From positions 1-63,112 of the forward strand of contig CAIMUZ010000060.1 in NCBI GenBank assembly GCA_903844775.1: DNA of 63,112 nt, in the 5' to 3' direction. The DNA comes from an uncultured Burkholderiales bacterium. Its GTDB lineage: Bacteria; Pseudomonadota; Gammaproteobacteria; Burkholderiales; Burkholderiaceae_C. The notes beneath the pieces were generated by a model. It was not told the origin of the DNA. It saw nothing but the letters and a program-made list of their open reading frames with translations, and ran no database searches. Of the stretch, positions 21,601 through 30,471 are shown piece after piece. The position numbers were made by a program, and so were the translations under genes. The stretch's first letter is position 1. Each line of letters begins with the position of its first letter.

Positions 21601-22147
21601 GATTTTCGGTTTCCCGGCGTCGCTCTTTGTATTTAGAAACACCAGCGGCCTCTTCCAAAAACAAACGCAATTCTTCAGGCCGCGATTCAATGATTCGGCT
21701 GATGGTGCCTTGGCCAATGATGGCATAAGCGCGAGGGCCCAATCCTGTTCCCAAAAACACATCTTGCACGTCGCGACGACGCACGGGCTGGTTGTTGATG
21801 TAGTAACTGCTGTTGCCATCGCGGGTTAAAACACGCTTGACCGCAATTTCTAAAAACTGACCCCACTGGCCACCGGCACGGTGATCTGCGTTGTCAAAAA
21901 TCAGCTCGACACTGGCCCGACTGGCCGCCTTGCGGGTATTGGTGCCGTTGAAAATAACGTCTTGCATGGACTCACCACGCAATTCAGAGGCTTTGGATTC
22001 GCCCAAAACCCATCGGCACGCGTCCATGATGTTGGATTTACCGCAACCGTTGGGGCCCACAACTCCGACCAATTGGCCGGGTAACTCGAAGTTTGTGGGT
22101 TCTGCGAAGGATTTGAATCCTGATAATTTGATGGAATTAAGGCGCAC
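18620..22147 (-). CDS. smc: Chromosome partition protein SMC
   Basis: The protein has 1175 residues from a GTG at 22147, chosen because RLNSIKLSGFKSFAEPTNFE is the conserved SMC N-terminus; an earlier GTG at 22177 adds ten unconserved residues. Walker A is GPNGCGKSN. Long coiled-coil arms (about 165-500 and 660-1000) flank a hinge near 510-640. The C-terminal head has the signature LLSGGEKALTAIAL and Walker B FCLLDEVDAPLDD. SMC, with ScpA and ScpB (not here), compacts and segregates the chromosome. It heads the smc-zipA-ligA-def operon. Confidence 0.96.
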   Translation of the reverse strand: MRLNSIKLSGFKSFAEPTNFELPGQLVGVVGPNGCGKSNIMDACRWVLGESKASELRGESMQDVIFNGTNTRKAASRASVELIFDNADHRAGGQWGQFLEIAVKRVLTRDGNSSYYINNQPVRRRDVQDVFLGTGLGPRAYAIIGQGTISRIIESRPEELRLFLEEAAGVSKYKERRRETENRLSDTRENLTRVEDILRELNANLEKLEKQAEVAQRFNDLKADSTLKQQQLWFFKRADAESDQVKIKADVDKAVIDLEARIADLRHVEADLETVRQAHYAAGDQVNQAQGLLYEASAEVGKLEAEIRFVVEGRQRAEQRLAQLQEQTTDWSDRQVQAQAELTSLAEQALQAEDQTLTLAAQVEDQAQALPDLEEALRQAQGKANEQRGGVVQVQQQIQVLAADQRNIEDQTRQLTMRRERLVADRNGLDAPDAQGLLSLQAQLAQAESLSKTCNAKLAELETQTPLLDKDRREKQQAVNDESAKLADLSAKIEALKSLQEKVKTDGKLKPWLGKHGLDNLQGLWSKIHMELGWENAMESALRERLSSLEVSRLDMVKAFATDAPPAKLSFYSPPNGSNTVARKGLPSACKPLSDLLRLSDAGLSALLTDWLQGYFTAPSLEEAMAWRDQLQGSECFVVQSGHAVGKHSVTFYAPDSEQAGLLARAQDIENFEKQQRAQTLIAEETRSGSVRAEAAYSDAAQRLVLVRQEASEAQSKAHELQVETLRLTQWAEQTRARSEQIAGDMAEVDLTLEDLQERRITAEGRFEELDMQLADSQERHAQLDERVIEAERKLSECREQQRTLERLAQEATFSQRSLEARRSELQRGLETAGQQIQSITAEQERAKEELSRLTDAAAQAGLQNALAMKMEREQILGAKRSEYDDLTARLRASDERRMSFERELDPLRQRITELQLKEQASRLGLEQYTQLLQDAEADMEALAKSIEDGNVRLTGLQSEIERLNREIVALGAVNLAALDELSTARERKIFLDAQTADLTEAMNTLEDAIKKIDAETRDLLGGTFKIVNEHFGRMFPELFGGGHARLVMTGDEILDSGVQVLAQPPGKKNQTIHLLSGGEKALTAIALVFAIFQLNPAPFCLLDEVDAPLDDTNTERYVKLVKSMGKETQFLFISHNKIAMEMAEQLIGVTMQEQGVSRIVAVDMEAAVSLAELT

Positions 22148-22282
22148 AGCAGTCTGAATTTGGGTCAAAAGGCACACCTTGTGCCCGAGGCCTCCATATT
22201 AACCGACCCGAACCCGAATCAGACCCTCAAATGAGCTCAAATTGGTCTTAAAAATCGCCCCACAATCCCGGATAATTAAGGG

Positions 22283-23494
22283 ATGAATCCCCTTCTGGCC
22301 TCCCTGCAGCCCTACCCCTTTGAACGCCTTCGACAATTATTCGCTGGTGTGACCCCTCCGCCTCAACTTGCGCACATCAGTCTGGGCATAGGCGAGCCCA
22401 AACACGCCACCCCCCAATTCATCAAAGATGCGCTCATTGGCTCGCTTGACACCGCACTTTCTGGCTACCCTGCTACAGCAGGCGAACTGCGCATGCGTGA
22501 GGCCTGCGCCCAATGGCTGAAGCGCAGATATCGCATCGACATCAATGCCGCATCGCAGGTTTTGCCCGTCAATGGCTCACGCGAGGCCTTGTTTGCTTTG
22601 GCGCAGGCTGTTCTAGACCCCACCCGAAAGAGCGCGCGGGTCATCAGCCCCAACCCGTTCTACCAAATCTACGAAGGCGCCACTCTTTTGAGCGGTGCAG
22701 AGCCGTATTACGTGGCCAATACGGCTGACAACAATTTCGCTGCCAATTGGGACGATGTTCCAGAGGACGTTTGGGCCACCACACAGCTTTTATTCGTGTG
22801 TTCCCCGGGCAACCCAACTGGCAAGATCATGCCGCTCGAAGAATGGAAAAAACTCTTCGAACTGAGCGAAAAATATGGCTTTGTGATTGCCTCCGATGAG
22901 TGCTACAGCGAAATCTATTTCCGCGACGAGCCCCCCTTGGGTGGTTTGGAGGCGGCCAGCATCTTGGGTTACAAAGACTTTAAACGGCTCATCGCATTCA
23001 CCAGTCTTTCTAAACGCAGCAATGTGCCCGGCCTGCGAAGTGGTTTTGTCGCAGGTGATGCTGCCATCTTGAAAGATTTTTTGCTCTACAGAACCTACCA
23101 TGGCTGCGCCATGAGTGGCGTCGTACAGGCTGCCAGCATTGCCGCTTGGAATGATGAAGCGCACGTGCTTGAAAACCGCAACCTCTATCGCACCAAGTTT
23201 GCACAAGTCACACCCGTTTTGGCCGAGGTGATGGATGTCAAACTCCCAGATGCCAGTTTTTATTTGTGGGCGGGTGTCCCTGAAGCATGGAGCCGAAGCG
23301 ACACCGATTTTGCGCGTGAGCTTTATGCCGCAGAACATGTCACCGTGCTGCCAGGAAGCTTCATTGGCAGAACCGCCCAGGGTCAAAATCCCGGACAAGG
23401 CAGAGTGCGAATGGCCTTGGTGGCCGAAACTGCAGAATGCCTAGAAGCAGCCCACCGCATTGCCCGCTTTATTCGATCAGGCCGCACCTCATGA
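22283..23494 (+). CDS. dapC: Succinyldiaminopimelate transaminase
   Basis: This 403-residue class I/II aminotransferase begins [19 protein letters not shown], the pattern of the beta-proteobacterial DapC group. PLP contacts include [19 protein letters not shown] and the lysine in [15 protein letters not shown]. It converts N-succinyl-2-amino-6-oxopimelate to N-succinyl-LL-diaminopimelate in lysine and peptidoglycan synthesis. The dapE start overlaps its stop (ATGA), which fixes the pathway assignment. It diverges from smc across about 135 bases in which I see no clear operator. Confidence 0.93.
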   Translation: MNPLLASLQPYPFERLRQLFAGVTPPPQLAHISLGIGEPKHATPQFIKDALIGSLDTALSGYPATAGELRMREACAQWLKRRYRIDINAASQVLPVNGSREALFALAQAVLDPTRKSARVISPNPFYQIYEGATLLSGAEPYYVANTADNNFAANWDDVPEDVWATTQLLFVCSPGNPTGKIMPLEEWKKLFELSEKYGFVIASDECYSEIYFRDEPPLGGLEAASILGYKDFKRLIAFTSLSKRSNVPGLRSGFVAGDAAILKDFLLYRTYHGCAMSGVVQAASIAAWNDEAHVLENRNLYRTKFAQVTPVLAEVMDVKLPDASFYLWAGVPEAWSRSDTDFARELYAAEHVTVLPGSFIGRTAQGQNPGQGRVRMALVAETAECLEAAHRIARFIRSGRTS

Positions 23495-24663
23495 ACTCCA
23501 CCTTAAGACTGACAGAACAACTCATTGCCATGCCCTCGGTGACACCCGAAGATGGCGGCTGCACAGCTTTGATTCAATCGCATCTAGACCCACTTGGGTT
23601 TCAAAGCGAGGTCATTGACTGTGGACCTGACACTTTCAGGGTCAAGAATTTGTGGGCAAAGCGCCCAGGTACTTCTGCCAAAACCTTGGCTTTTGCGGGC
23701 CATGTGGATGTGGTGCCAACAGGCCCCCTAACGAAGTGGACCAGCGATCCGTTTACCCCCACTCATCGCGATGGCAAATTGTTTGGTCGGGGTGCCTGTG
23801 ACATGAAGGCTTCGTTGGCCGCCATGGTGGTGGCCACCCAAGAATTTTTAAAAGAAACGCCCTCGCCTGCTTTGGGCATTGCTTTTCTTCTGACAAGCGA
23901 TGAAGAAGGACCCGCAGTTGATGGCACCATCAAAATGTGTGATATTCTGAAATCTAGAAATCAAGCACCCGACTTTTGCATTGTGGGCGAACCCACCTCC
24001 GTCAAGGCCACTGGGGACATGATCAAAAACGGTCGTCGCGGCTCATTGAGTGGCAAGCTCAAGGTCATTGGCATTCAAGGCCACATTGCCTATCCGCAAT
24101 TGGCAGACAACCCCGTCCACAAAGCAGCCCCGGTGATTGCTGAATTGGCAAGCACTGTTTGGGACGAAGGCAATGAATTCTTTCCACCCACCAGTTGGCA
24201 AATTAGCAATGTGCATGCGGGAACAGGGGCCAGCAATGTCATTCCGGGTGAGATGGTGATTGATTTCAACTTCCGCTTTAGCACGGAGTCCAATGCCGAT
24301 TCCTTGAAGAAGCGTCTCACCGATATTCTTCACAAACACAAACTCAAATTTGACATCGAATGGACTTTGGGTGGCTTGCCATTTTTAACCACCCCCGGCG
24401 CCCTGGTCGAAATGGTTCAAGCGTCCATTCTTCACGTCACGGGTCTGCAAACAGAACTCTCCACGACCGGTGGTACCAGCGATGGTCGTTTCATTGCACA
24501 AATTTGTCCGCAAGTGATTGAGCTTGGACCACCGAACGCCTCCATTCACAAAATTGACGAGCATGTGGCCATTGTCGACCTAGAGCCGCTCAAAGAGATC
24601 TACAAACAAGTGTTGGTTAAATTGAACCAAGCCTGCTTGTCTGAATCTGAAGTATTGCGCTAA
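23491..24663 (+). CDS. dapE: Succinyl-diaminopimelate desuccinylase
   Basis: The protein has 390 residues from the ATG overlapping the dapC stop. This M20 family di-zinc hydrolase has the metal motifs [18 protein letters not shown] and SDEEGPA, and the late [11 protein letters not shown] and [14 protein letters not shown]. It removes succinate to give LL-diaminopimelate for lysine and cell wall synthesis. Coupled translation with dapC and the intact motifs make this a firm call. Confidence 0.96.
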   Translation: MNSTLRLTEQLIAMPSVTPEDGGCTALIQSHLDPLGFQSEVIDCGPDTFRVKNLWAKRPGTSAKTLAFAGHVDVVPTGPLTKWTSDPFTPTHRDGKLFGRGACDMKASLAAMVVATQEFLKETPSPALGIAFLLTSDEEGPAVDGTIKMCDILKSRNQAPDFCIVGEPTSVKATGDMIKNGRRGSLSGKLKVIGIQGHIAYPQLADNPVHKAAPVIAELASTVWDEGNEFFPPTSWQISNVHAGTGASNVIPGEMVIDFNFRFSTESNADSLKKRLTDILHKHKLKFDIEWTLGGLPFLTTPGALVEMVQASILHVTGLQTELSTTGGTSDGRFIAQICPQVIELGPPNASIHKIDEHVAIVDLEPLKEIYKQVLVKLNQACLSESEVLR

Positions 24664-24667
24664 ATCC

Positions 24668-25537
24668 ATGAAACTGTTTCAACTCATCCAACAGGGTGCA
24701 GATCAACTCGTCTTGGCCAAAGTGGCATTTGGACATGGCACACAAAACGCCCATGACGAAGCCACTTGGCTCACGTTGTGGCAACTCAAACTGCCCCTTG
24801 ACTTGACGGTATCTGACGACCTCCAGGTTTCCACTGAAGATGTCATTGCATGCGCGGCATTGATTCAAAAAAGAATCAGCACCAGAAAGCCCGCAGCCTA
24901 CTTAACCCAAGAAGCTTGGCTGCAAGGCATTCCGTTTTATGTTGATGAACGCAGTATCGTCCCTAGAAGTTTCATTGCAGAACTCATTGTTGACGGCGCG
25001 TTTGATGGCTGGCTTTTAGAAAGCAGCCATCATTTTTTAGACCTCTGCACAGGCAACGGCAGTCTGGCCGTCATCTGCGCATTGGCTTATCCTGAAATTT
25101 CTGTGGTGGCAGCAGACATATCTCCTGAGGCATTGGCCATCGCGAAGATCAACGTGGACAAACACCACATGGCAGATCGCATTCAACTCGTTCAGAGTGA
25201 TGGATTGAAAGATGTGAAGGGCAAGTTCGACTGCATCGTCTGCAACCCACCTTATGTCTGTCAAGCGAGTATGAATGCATTGCCTGATGAATTCAATGCA
25301 GAACCAAAAATTGCGCTAGCAGGTGGCGTCGATGGCATGGACTTTATCAGGCGATTATTCAAAGAATTGGCAAGTCATATGAATCAACAAGCCATCTTAG
25401 TTTTAGAAATTGGGAATGAACGTGCGCATTTTGAAATAGCATTCCCCAAGTTAGAAGCTGTCTGGTTAGAAACCAGCGCGGGTGAGGATCAAGTGCTCTT
25501 GGTCACTCGCGAAGCTTTGATGAATATTTTTGAGTAA
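24668..25537 (+). CDS. prmB: Ribosomal protein uL3 glutamine N5-methyltransferase
   Basis: The 289-residue SAM-dependent methyltransferase has an N-terminal helical substrate domain, the SAM motif DLCTGNGSLAVICAL, and the catalytic CNPPYV (NPPY) motif of glutamine/adenine methyltransferases. PrmB rather than release-factor PrmC is suggested by the N-terminal KLFQLIQQGADQLVLAKVAFGHG-like pattern and the PRSFIAELI segment before the SAM motif. It starts 4 bases after dapE, so it is in the same operon, and ends 3 bases before the ABC-F gene. Confidence 0.92.
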   Translation: MKLFQLIQQGADQLVLAKVAFGHGTQNAHDEATWLTLWQLKLPLDLTVSDDLQVSTEDVIACAALIQKRISTRKPAAYLTQEAWLQGIPFYVDERSIVPRSFIAELIVDGAFDGWLLESSHHFLDLCTGNGSLAVICALAYPEISVVAADISPEALAIAKINVDKHHMADRIQLVQSDGLKDVKGKFDCIVCNPPYVCQASMNALPDEFNAEPKIALAGGVDGMDFIRRLFKELASHMNQQAILVLEIGNERAHFEIAFPKLEAVWLETSAGEDQVLLVTREALMNIFE

Positions 25538-25540
25538 GAC

Positions 25541-27529
25541 ATGATCCAACTGAAGAACGTTATCCTGCGCCGAAGCGCCAAAGTACTGCTTGACGCAGCA
25601 TCTGTGACCATCAATCCTGGCGAAAAGGTGGGCCTGGTTGGCCGAAATGGTGCCGGTAAATCAACCCTTTTTGCCCTTTTCAATGGCACGCTGCACGAGG
25701 ATGGCGGCGACTTCTCCATGCCCAAACAATGGCGCTTAGCCCAAGTGTCACAAAACATGCCAGAAACGGATGAAAGCGCCACTGACTTTGTGTTGGGCGG
25801 AGATACACGTCTGGCAGAACTGCGAGCCGCACTCTACGCCGCAGAAGCGGCCGAAGATGGCATGGCAATGGCACATGCGCACGTTGATCTGGCCGATGCA
25901 GGTGAGCACGATGCGGTGCCCAGAGCACAGGCCTTGATCTTGGGCTTGGGGTTCAAATCTTCAGAGTTAAACCAAGCTGTCAATAGTTTTTCAGGGGGCT
26001 GGCGCATGCGTTTGCAATTGGCCCGCGCGCTGATGTGCCCTTCTGACTTGTTGATCTTGGACGAACCCACCAACCACTTGGACTTGGATGCGCTGGTCTG
26101 GTTAGAAGCTTGGTTAAAGCGCTACGCGGGCACCATGATTGTCATCAGCCATGACCGGGAATTTTTGGATGCTGTGACAGATGTCACACTGCACATTGAC
26201 CACGCCAAGCTCAACCGCTACGGTGGCAATTACAGCGCCTTTGAAACACTGCGATCACAGCAACTTGAATTGCAACAAGCCTCATTTTCAAAGCAACAGG
26301 ACAAAATTGCGCATTTGCAAAAATTCATTGACCGCTTTAAAGCCAAGGCCAGCAAGGCCAAACAAGCTCAAAGCCGGGTGAAAGCTTTGGAACGCATGGA
26401 AAAAATTGCACCGGTTTTGGCAGACGCCGACTTCACCTTCGAATTCAAAGAACCCGTCAATTTGCCCAACCCCATGTTGGCCATCTCCAATGCCGATTTG
26501 GGATACAACGTCGATGGCGTTCACAAGGTGATTGTCCGAGACGTCAACAAGTCGGTGTTGGCCGGCCAACGCATCGGCATCTTGGGCGCCAACGGTCAGG
26601 GCAAATCAACGCTGGTGAAAACCATTGCGCGCAGCATCAAGGGTTTGTCTGGCGAGATCACAGAGGGAAAGGGTCTTAACATTGGTTATTTTGCGCAGCA
26701 AGAACTGGATGTTCTTCACCCCGCCGACAACCCCCTTGAACACATGATTCGCTTGGTCAAAGAACTGGGTCCGACGCCAGGTCAATCTGCCAGAGAACAA
26801 GATTTAAGAAATTTTCTGGGAACTTTCAATTTCACCGGTGACATGGTGAAACAAAGCGTCGGCTCGATGAGTGGTGGCGAAAAAGCGCGCTTGGTATTGG
26901 CCATGATTGTGTGGCAACGTCCCAACTTGTTACTGCTTGATGAACCAACCAATCACTTGGACTTGGCCACACGCGAAGCATTGTCCATGGCCTTGAATGA
27001 GTTTGAAGGCACCGTCATGCTGGTGAGCCATGACCGCGCTTTACTGCGCGCTGTGTGCGATGAATTCTGGCTGGTTGGCAGGGGCGAGATCAAGCCATTC
27101 GATGGCGACCTCGATGATTATCAGCGCTATTTATTGGATGAATCGAAACGCTTGCGCGAAGAAGCCAAAGCCAACGATACCGTTTCCAATAACTCAGCCC
27201 CTGTGGTTCAAGAAGTTGTCGTGAGCCAGCCTGTTGTGATCATTCCAAACCGCACCGGTGATCAAAAGAAACAAGATGCTTTATGGCGACAACAAAAGTC
27301 GGCGCTGGCAAAACCTTTAAAAAAGTCGATTGAGCAAGCCGACCAGCTGATGGCACAACTTCAATCAAAGAAGGAAGCGTTAGAAGCTAAATTAACAAGT
27401 CCGCTACCGTCCCCAGAAATTGCAGAAGTAGGGAAACAACTCAAAAGCGTCAACACACAACTTCAAGACTTGGAATTGCAATGGCTTTCCTGGTCAGAAG
27501 AGCTCGAAAAGCTCAGCCAAGAGGCTTGA
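25541..27529 (+). CDS. ABC-F family ATPase, YheS type
   Basis: This 662-residue soluble protein has two ABC domains and no membrane segment. Domain 1 has Walker A GRNGAGKST at 34-42 and signature FSGGWRMRLQLARAL with LLILDEPTNHLDL. The P-site tRNA interaction motif region lies between the domains (the Lys/Gln-rich stretch near 250-290). Domain 2 has GANGQGKST and SGGEKARLVLAM with LLLLDEPTNHLDL. A C-terminal coiled coil follows (about 570-660). ABC-F proteins act on stalled ribosomes; the C-terminal arm and N-terminal pattern fit YheS. The exact role in stalling relief is unproven. It is last in the dapC-dapE-prmB run and followed by a hairpin. Confidence 0.9.
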   Translation: MIQLKNVILRRSAKVLLDAASVTINPGEKVGLVGRNGAGKSTLFALFNGTLHEDGGDFSMPKQWRLAQVSQNMPETDESATDFVLGGDTRLAELRAALYAAEAAEDGMAMAHAHVDLADAGEHDAVPRAQALILGLGFKSSELNQAVNSFSGGWRMRLQLARALMCPSDLLILDEPTNHLDLDALVWLEAWLKRYAGTMIVISHDREFLDAVTDVTLHIDHAKLNRYGGNYSAFETLRSQQLELQQASFSKQQDKIAHLQKFIDRFKAKASKAKQAQSRVKALERMEKIAPVLADADFTFEFKEPVNLPNPMLAISNADLGYNVDGVHKVIVRDVNKSVLAGQRIGILGANGQGKSTLVKTIARSIKGLSGEITEGKGLNIGYFAQQELDVLHPADNPLEHMIRLVKELGPTPGQSAREQDLRNFLGTFNFTGDMVKQSVGSMSGGEKARLVLAMIVWQRPNLLLLDEPTNHLDLATREALSMALNEFEGTVMLVSHDRALLRAVCDEFWLVGRGEIKPFDGDLDDYQRYLLDESKRLREEAKANDTVSNNSAPVVQEVVVSQPVVIIPNRTGDQKKQDALWRQQKSALAKPLKKSIEQADQLMAQLQSKKEALEAKLTSPLPSPEIAEVGKQLKSVNTQLQDLELQWLSWSEELEKLSQEA

Positions 27530-27569
27530 ATCTAAAGCTTGATGCGGGCTGATGATGGCATAAGACAAG

Positions 27570-27605
27570 AAAAAACCCACAAGACTTTCGCATTGCGGGT
27601 TTTTA
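27570..27605. terminator. Bidirectional terminator between the ABC-F gene and tRNA-Lys
   Basis: A run of A followed by ACCC-C pairs with G-GGGT followed by a T run (one A:C mismatch). T tracts are present on both strands, so it can end the plus-strand dapC-to-ABC-F operon and the minus-strand tRNA-Lys transcript. Confidence 0.8.
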
Positions 27606-27622
27606 GAAGGGATTTGAGTATT

Positions 27623-27698
27623 TGGTGGGTCGGGCGAGATTCGAACTCGCGACCAACGGATTAAAAGTCCGCTGCTCTACCGACTGAGCTACCGACCC
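27623..27698 (-). tRNA. tRNA-Lys (anticodon TTT)
   Basis: This is a 76-base cloverleaf with acceptor GGGTCGG/CCGACCC, discriminator A and encoded CCA. The D arm is GCTCAGTCGGTAGAGC, and the anticodon loop CTTTTAA gives anticodon UUU with A at position 37. The T arm reads GCGAGTTCGAATCTCGC. It lies 26 bases downstream of tcdA on the same strand with no terminator between, so it may be co-transcribed. Confidence 0.98.
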
Positions 27699-27724
27699 AT
27701 CTACTCAAGCCTTAAATTATAGCG

Positions 27725-28540
27725 TCATTTTTTTGTAATTATCAAGCTGCCTGCAAGAAAGTTTAAGACCAATGAGGCGGCCACCAAACCAAAGGTGGCC
27801 GTGACTGTGACAACCGATCCATACCCATGGCAATTCAAGCTGCCATCCCCATCCGCGCTGCAAGATGGGTCTGGTGGGGCCACATTTTCTCGGCTGAAAA
27901 CACATCGAATACCCATGTTCTTTCCGTCTCTGGGCGCACCTCGTTCTTTTCTCAAACGATACCGAAGTTGTGACAACAAAGGGTCGTGCGTGACTTTGGA
28001 AAGATCGGCTTGTTCAACCAAATGTGCTTCACGTTTACCGCCTGCAGCGCCTAATGTGACAAAGTATTTCTTTTGCCGAATGGACCAATCGGCCATGGCC
28101 ACTTTAGATTTCACTTGATCACAAGCATCCACAACAGCACTGATCGGTGATCGACTGGCAGGCTCAGCATGGTCCATTGATACAAGTTCATTCCAATTTT
28201 CAGGCGTGACAAAATCATCGATGACATGGACCAAGCAATCTGGATTAATTTGAGAAATCCGATCCTTCATGGCCAATACTTTGGCCTGACCCAGCGTACT
28301 TTCTAAAGCATGAATTTGACGATTGATATTGGATTCAGCCACATGGTCCATGTCAATTAAGGTGAGTTCGCCCACGCCACTTCGTGCCAACGATTCCGCC
28401 ACCCATGAACCAACACCGCCAATGCCAACAACAAGCACATGGGCTCCGGCAATCTGAGCCGCACCCGCAACACCATAAAGCCTGGCCATGCCCCCAAAAC
28501 GTCGATCAGCCAAAGGAATGGTCATGACTTCTGGGTCCAT
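27725..28540 (-). CDS. tcdA: tRNA threonylcarbamoyladenosine dehydratase
   Basis: The 271-residue ThiF/E1-like enzyme has the nucleotide motif VVGIGGVGSWVAESLARSGV followed by LIDMDHVAESNINRQ, which is diagnostic of CsdL/TcdA proteins. A membrane-like C-terminal segment (FGLVAASLVLNFLAG) is also normal for the family. It cyclises t6A37 of ANN-reading tRNAs to ct6A using ATP. Its ATG overlaps the stop of the YeeE/YedE gene by one base (TAATG), so the two are translationally coupled. A substrate tRNA, tRNA-Lys, follows directly. Confidence 0.92.
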   Translation of the reverse strand: MDPEVMTIPLADRRFGGMARLYGVAGAAQIAGAHVLVVGIGGVGSWVAESLARSGVGELTLIDMDHVAESNINRQIHALESTLGQAKVLAMKDRISQINPDCLVHVIDDFVTPENWNELVSMDHAEPASRSPISAVVDACDQVKSKVAMADWSIRQKKYFVTLGAAGGKREAHLVEQADLSKVTHDPLLSQLRYRLRKERGAPRDGKNMGIRCVFSRENVAPPDPSCSADGDGSLNCHGYGSVVTVTATFGLVAASLVLNFLAGSLIITKK

Positions 28541-29646
28541 TAACCCGCTTGTTGAAGATCAAACTGCAACGCCAAATAAGCGCCCAACAAAATGGCTGCC
28601 GTGGCCACCAAACTGACGACATTCAATGTGGAAAAACCACTCAATCCCTGTCCAAGGGAACAACCCATGGCCAACACAGCGCCAAAACCCATCAGGCTGG
28701 CACCCACCAAGTGGCGTTTCATATCAGCTGCGTTAGAGAAGCCCTCAATTTTGAAGTTGCCTTGCAATATGGCACTGATCAATGCGCCTAAGCAGATTCC
28801 TATGACGCTCACCATGCCAATGGTGAGACGTTTGGTACCGTCGCTGAAGTACATGAGCGCATCAAGCCCGAAAGAAACAGGCGCAGTCAAACTGATGGCC
28901 TCCATCTTCCGACTCGAAGTGGCAAGAAAAAACTCGTCCAACGTTTCGGGGTGCTCAAGTCCATGTCCTAAAACACCGGAGATCCACCAAACACTGCAGA
29001 CGATCAAGCCCACCAGCGTGCCCGTTGCAACATTGTGAAAAGTTAAAAATGATGGGTCTTTGAAAATCCAGACAAGGAACACCACTGCGCCTGCAACAGC
29101 AGCCCACAACATGCCCGCCCCTAGGCTCAAATTTAAATAGTGAGCAAGCCATTGGCCTGCAAAAAGTCCATGTTCAGGTGTGGTGTTCACCGCATCAAAG
29201 AGGTAAACACGCGGAAAGGCCAAAAAACCTTTGAGACTGGCAAGTCCCACAACGCCGAACACCAAGACAACCATCAAAGACTTCAGATTACCCGCGCCCA
29301 GTCTGACCAAAGACTTAGCGCCACAGCCAGAACTCCAGACCATGCCCCACCCAAACATCACCCCCCCCAAAATAGCAGAGAGCCAGTTGGCGACACTTGT
29401 GGCGTAAATGGATTGAAGTGGTGAAATCAAGCCCGAATAGGCCATGAGGCCAAAGCCAAGTATGGCAACGACCAAGGCCAATGCCCATTGCCGCAATCTG
29501 TCAAAATTTCCCATGATGACAGCATCGCTGACAGCGCCCATGGTGCAAAAGTGGGATCGGTGCAGAACCGCACCCAGACATAACGAGACTAAACCAGCAC
29601 AGCCCAGAACTGTCCAATGTAGCTGGGCAAGCTGCGCTGCATCCAT
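28540..29646 (-). CDS. YeeE/YedE family sulfur-compound transporter
   Basis: This 368-residue membrane protein has about nine or ten helices built from a duplicated sulf_transp (DUF395) unit. The conserved Gly-Cys signatures are SSGCGAKSLVRLGAGN in the first half and AMGCSLGQGLSGFS in the second; a third cysteine lies in HRSHFCTMGAVSDAV. Related YeeE/TsuA proteins import thiosulfate through these cysteines. It lies between cpoB (5 bases upstream) and tcdA (overlapping), so it belongs to the Tol-Pal transcript. Thiosulfate as substrate is an inference from the family. Confidence 0.88.
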   Translation of the reverse strand: MDAAQLAQLHWTVLGCAGLVSLCLGAVLHRSHFCTMGAVSDAVIMGNFDRLRQWALALVVAILGFGLMAYSGLISPLQSIYATSVANWLSAILGGVMFGWGMVWSSGCGAKSLVRLGAGNLKSLMVVLVFGVVGLASLKGFLAFPRVYLFDAVNTTPEHGLFAGQWLAHYLNLSLGAGMLWAAVAGAVVFLVWIFKDPSFLTFHNVATGTLVGLIVCSVWWISGVLGHGLEHPETLDEFFLATSSRKMEAISLTAPVSFGLDALMYFSDGTKRLTIGMVSVIGICLGALISAILQGNFKIEGFSNAADMKRHLVGASLMGFGAVLAMGCSLGQGLSGFSTLNVVSLVATAAILLGAYLALQFDLQQAG

Positions 29647-29651
29647 GTCGG

Positions 29652-30458
29652 TTAGCGTAAACGGGCTAAACGATCTTTGGCAGTTTGAGCAGCATCACTG
29701 GTGGGATAGGTGCTGACCAAGTCTTCCATGGATTTCCTGGCGCCCTTGATGTCTTTCAATTCGACCAAGCAATTGGAGATGGCCAACATGGCCTCGGGTG
29801 CGCGAGTGTGTTGAGGCGCAATGTTTAAGAGTTTGCGGAAATTAATCACGGACTCCTTGTAGTCCTTGGTGGCGTATTGGGCGTTGCCAATCCAAAACAA
29901 AGCCGAAGAAGCATAGCCACTGGTGGGGTACCTGCGCAAGAAATTCAACATGCTCTGTTGTGCCGCCGCGAAATCTCCTGTGCGAAAGACAAGCAACGCA
30001 GATTCAAAGTCTTTCTTCTCTGCGGGATCAGCTTGAAATTCAAGACCGTCTAAAACAACTTTAACGGGTTCAAATCTGATCAATCGAGAATCGACTGATT
30101 GCAAAATATCCTTTTGTTTGATTTGAATTTCGGCCAAGTTACGAAGTAACTGTTCATTATCGCCACGCATTTTCGACTGCTCATTTTTGAGGGCTTCGAT
30201 TTGATTTTGCAAGTCCAACAAAGCACGACGCAACACCACATTCTCTTCAGATTGCAAAGATTGCAAAGATTGCACTTTGGTATTTTGCTCAGATTGCAAT
30301 CTGATGTTTTGCTGCGCGGCTTCAAGCTTTTGGCGCAAATCTAAGATGGCACGTCGCGCCTCATCGTCCCCAAACAGGGCCGCATGAGAACAAAAACTGC
30401 TACCCACCCATATCAAGGCAATAGCAGACTTTGAAAGTTGAGTCATCCAGCTGCGCAT
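29652..30458 (-). CDS. cpoB: Cell division coordinator CpoB (YbgF)
   Basis: The 268-residue periplasmic protein has a signal peptide ending near SHAALFGDDEARR, a trimerising coiled coil (about 30-115, heptads such as LRQKLEAAQQNIRLQSEQ) and TPR repeats to the C-terminus (about 145-265, including YKESVINFRKLLNIAPQH). CpoB links the Tol machine to PBP1B so outer-membrane constriction follows septal synthesis. It starts 13 bases after the pal stop. An alternative ATG four codons in (30446) has GGATG context and is also possible. Confidence 0.92.
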   Translation of the reverse strand: MRSWMTQLSKSAIALIWVGSSFCSHAALFGDDEARRAILDLRQKLEAAQQNIRLQSEQNTKVQSLQSLQSEENVVLRRALLDLQNQIEALKNEQSKMRGDNEQLLRNLAEIQIKQKDILQSVDSRLIRFEPVKVVLDGLEFQADPAEKKDFESALLVFRTGDFAAAQQSMLNFLRRYPTSGYASSALFWIGNAQYATKDYKESVINFRKLLNIAPQHTRAPEAMLAISNCLVELKDIKGARKSMEDLVSTYPTSDAAQTAKDRLARLR

Positions 30459-30471
30459 AGGAGTTGTTCAA

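Noticed and set aside
23437-23490. Upstream start for dapE
   Set aside because: The frame lies inside dapC and its residues are not DapE-like; the ATGA overlap start is preferred.
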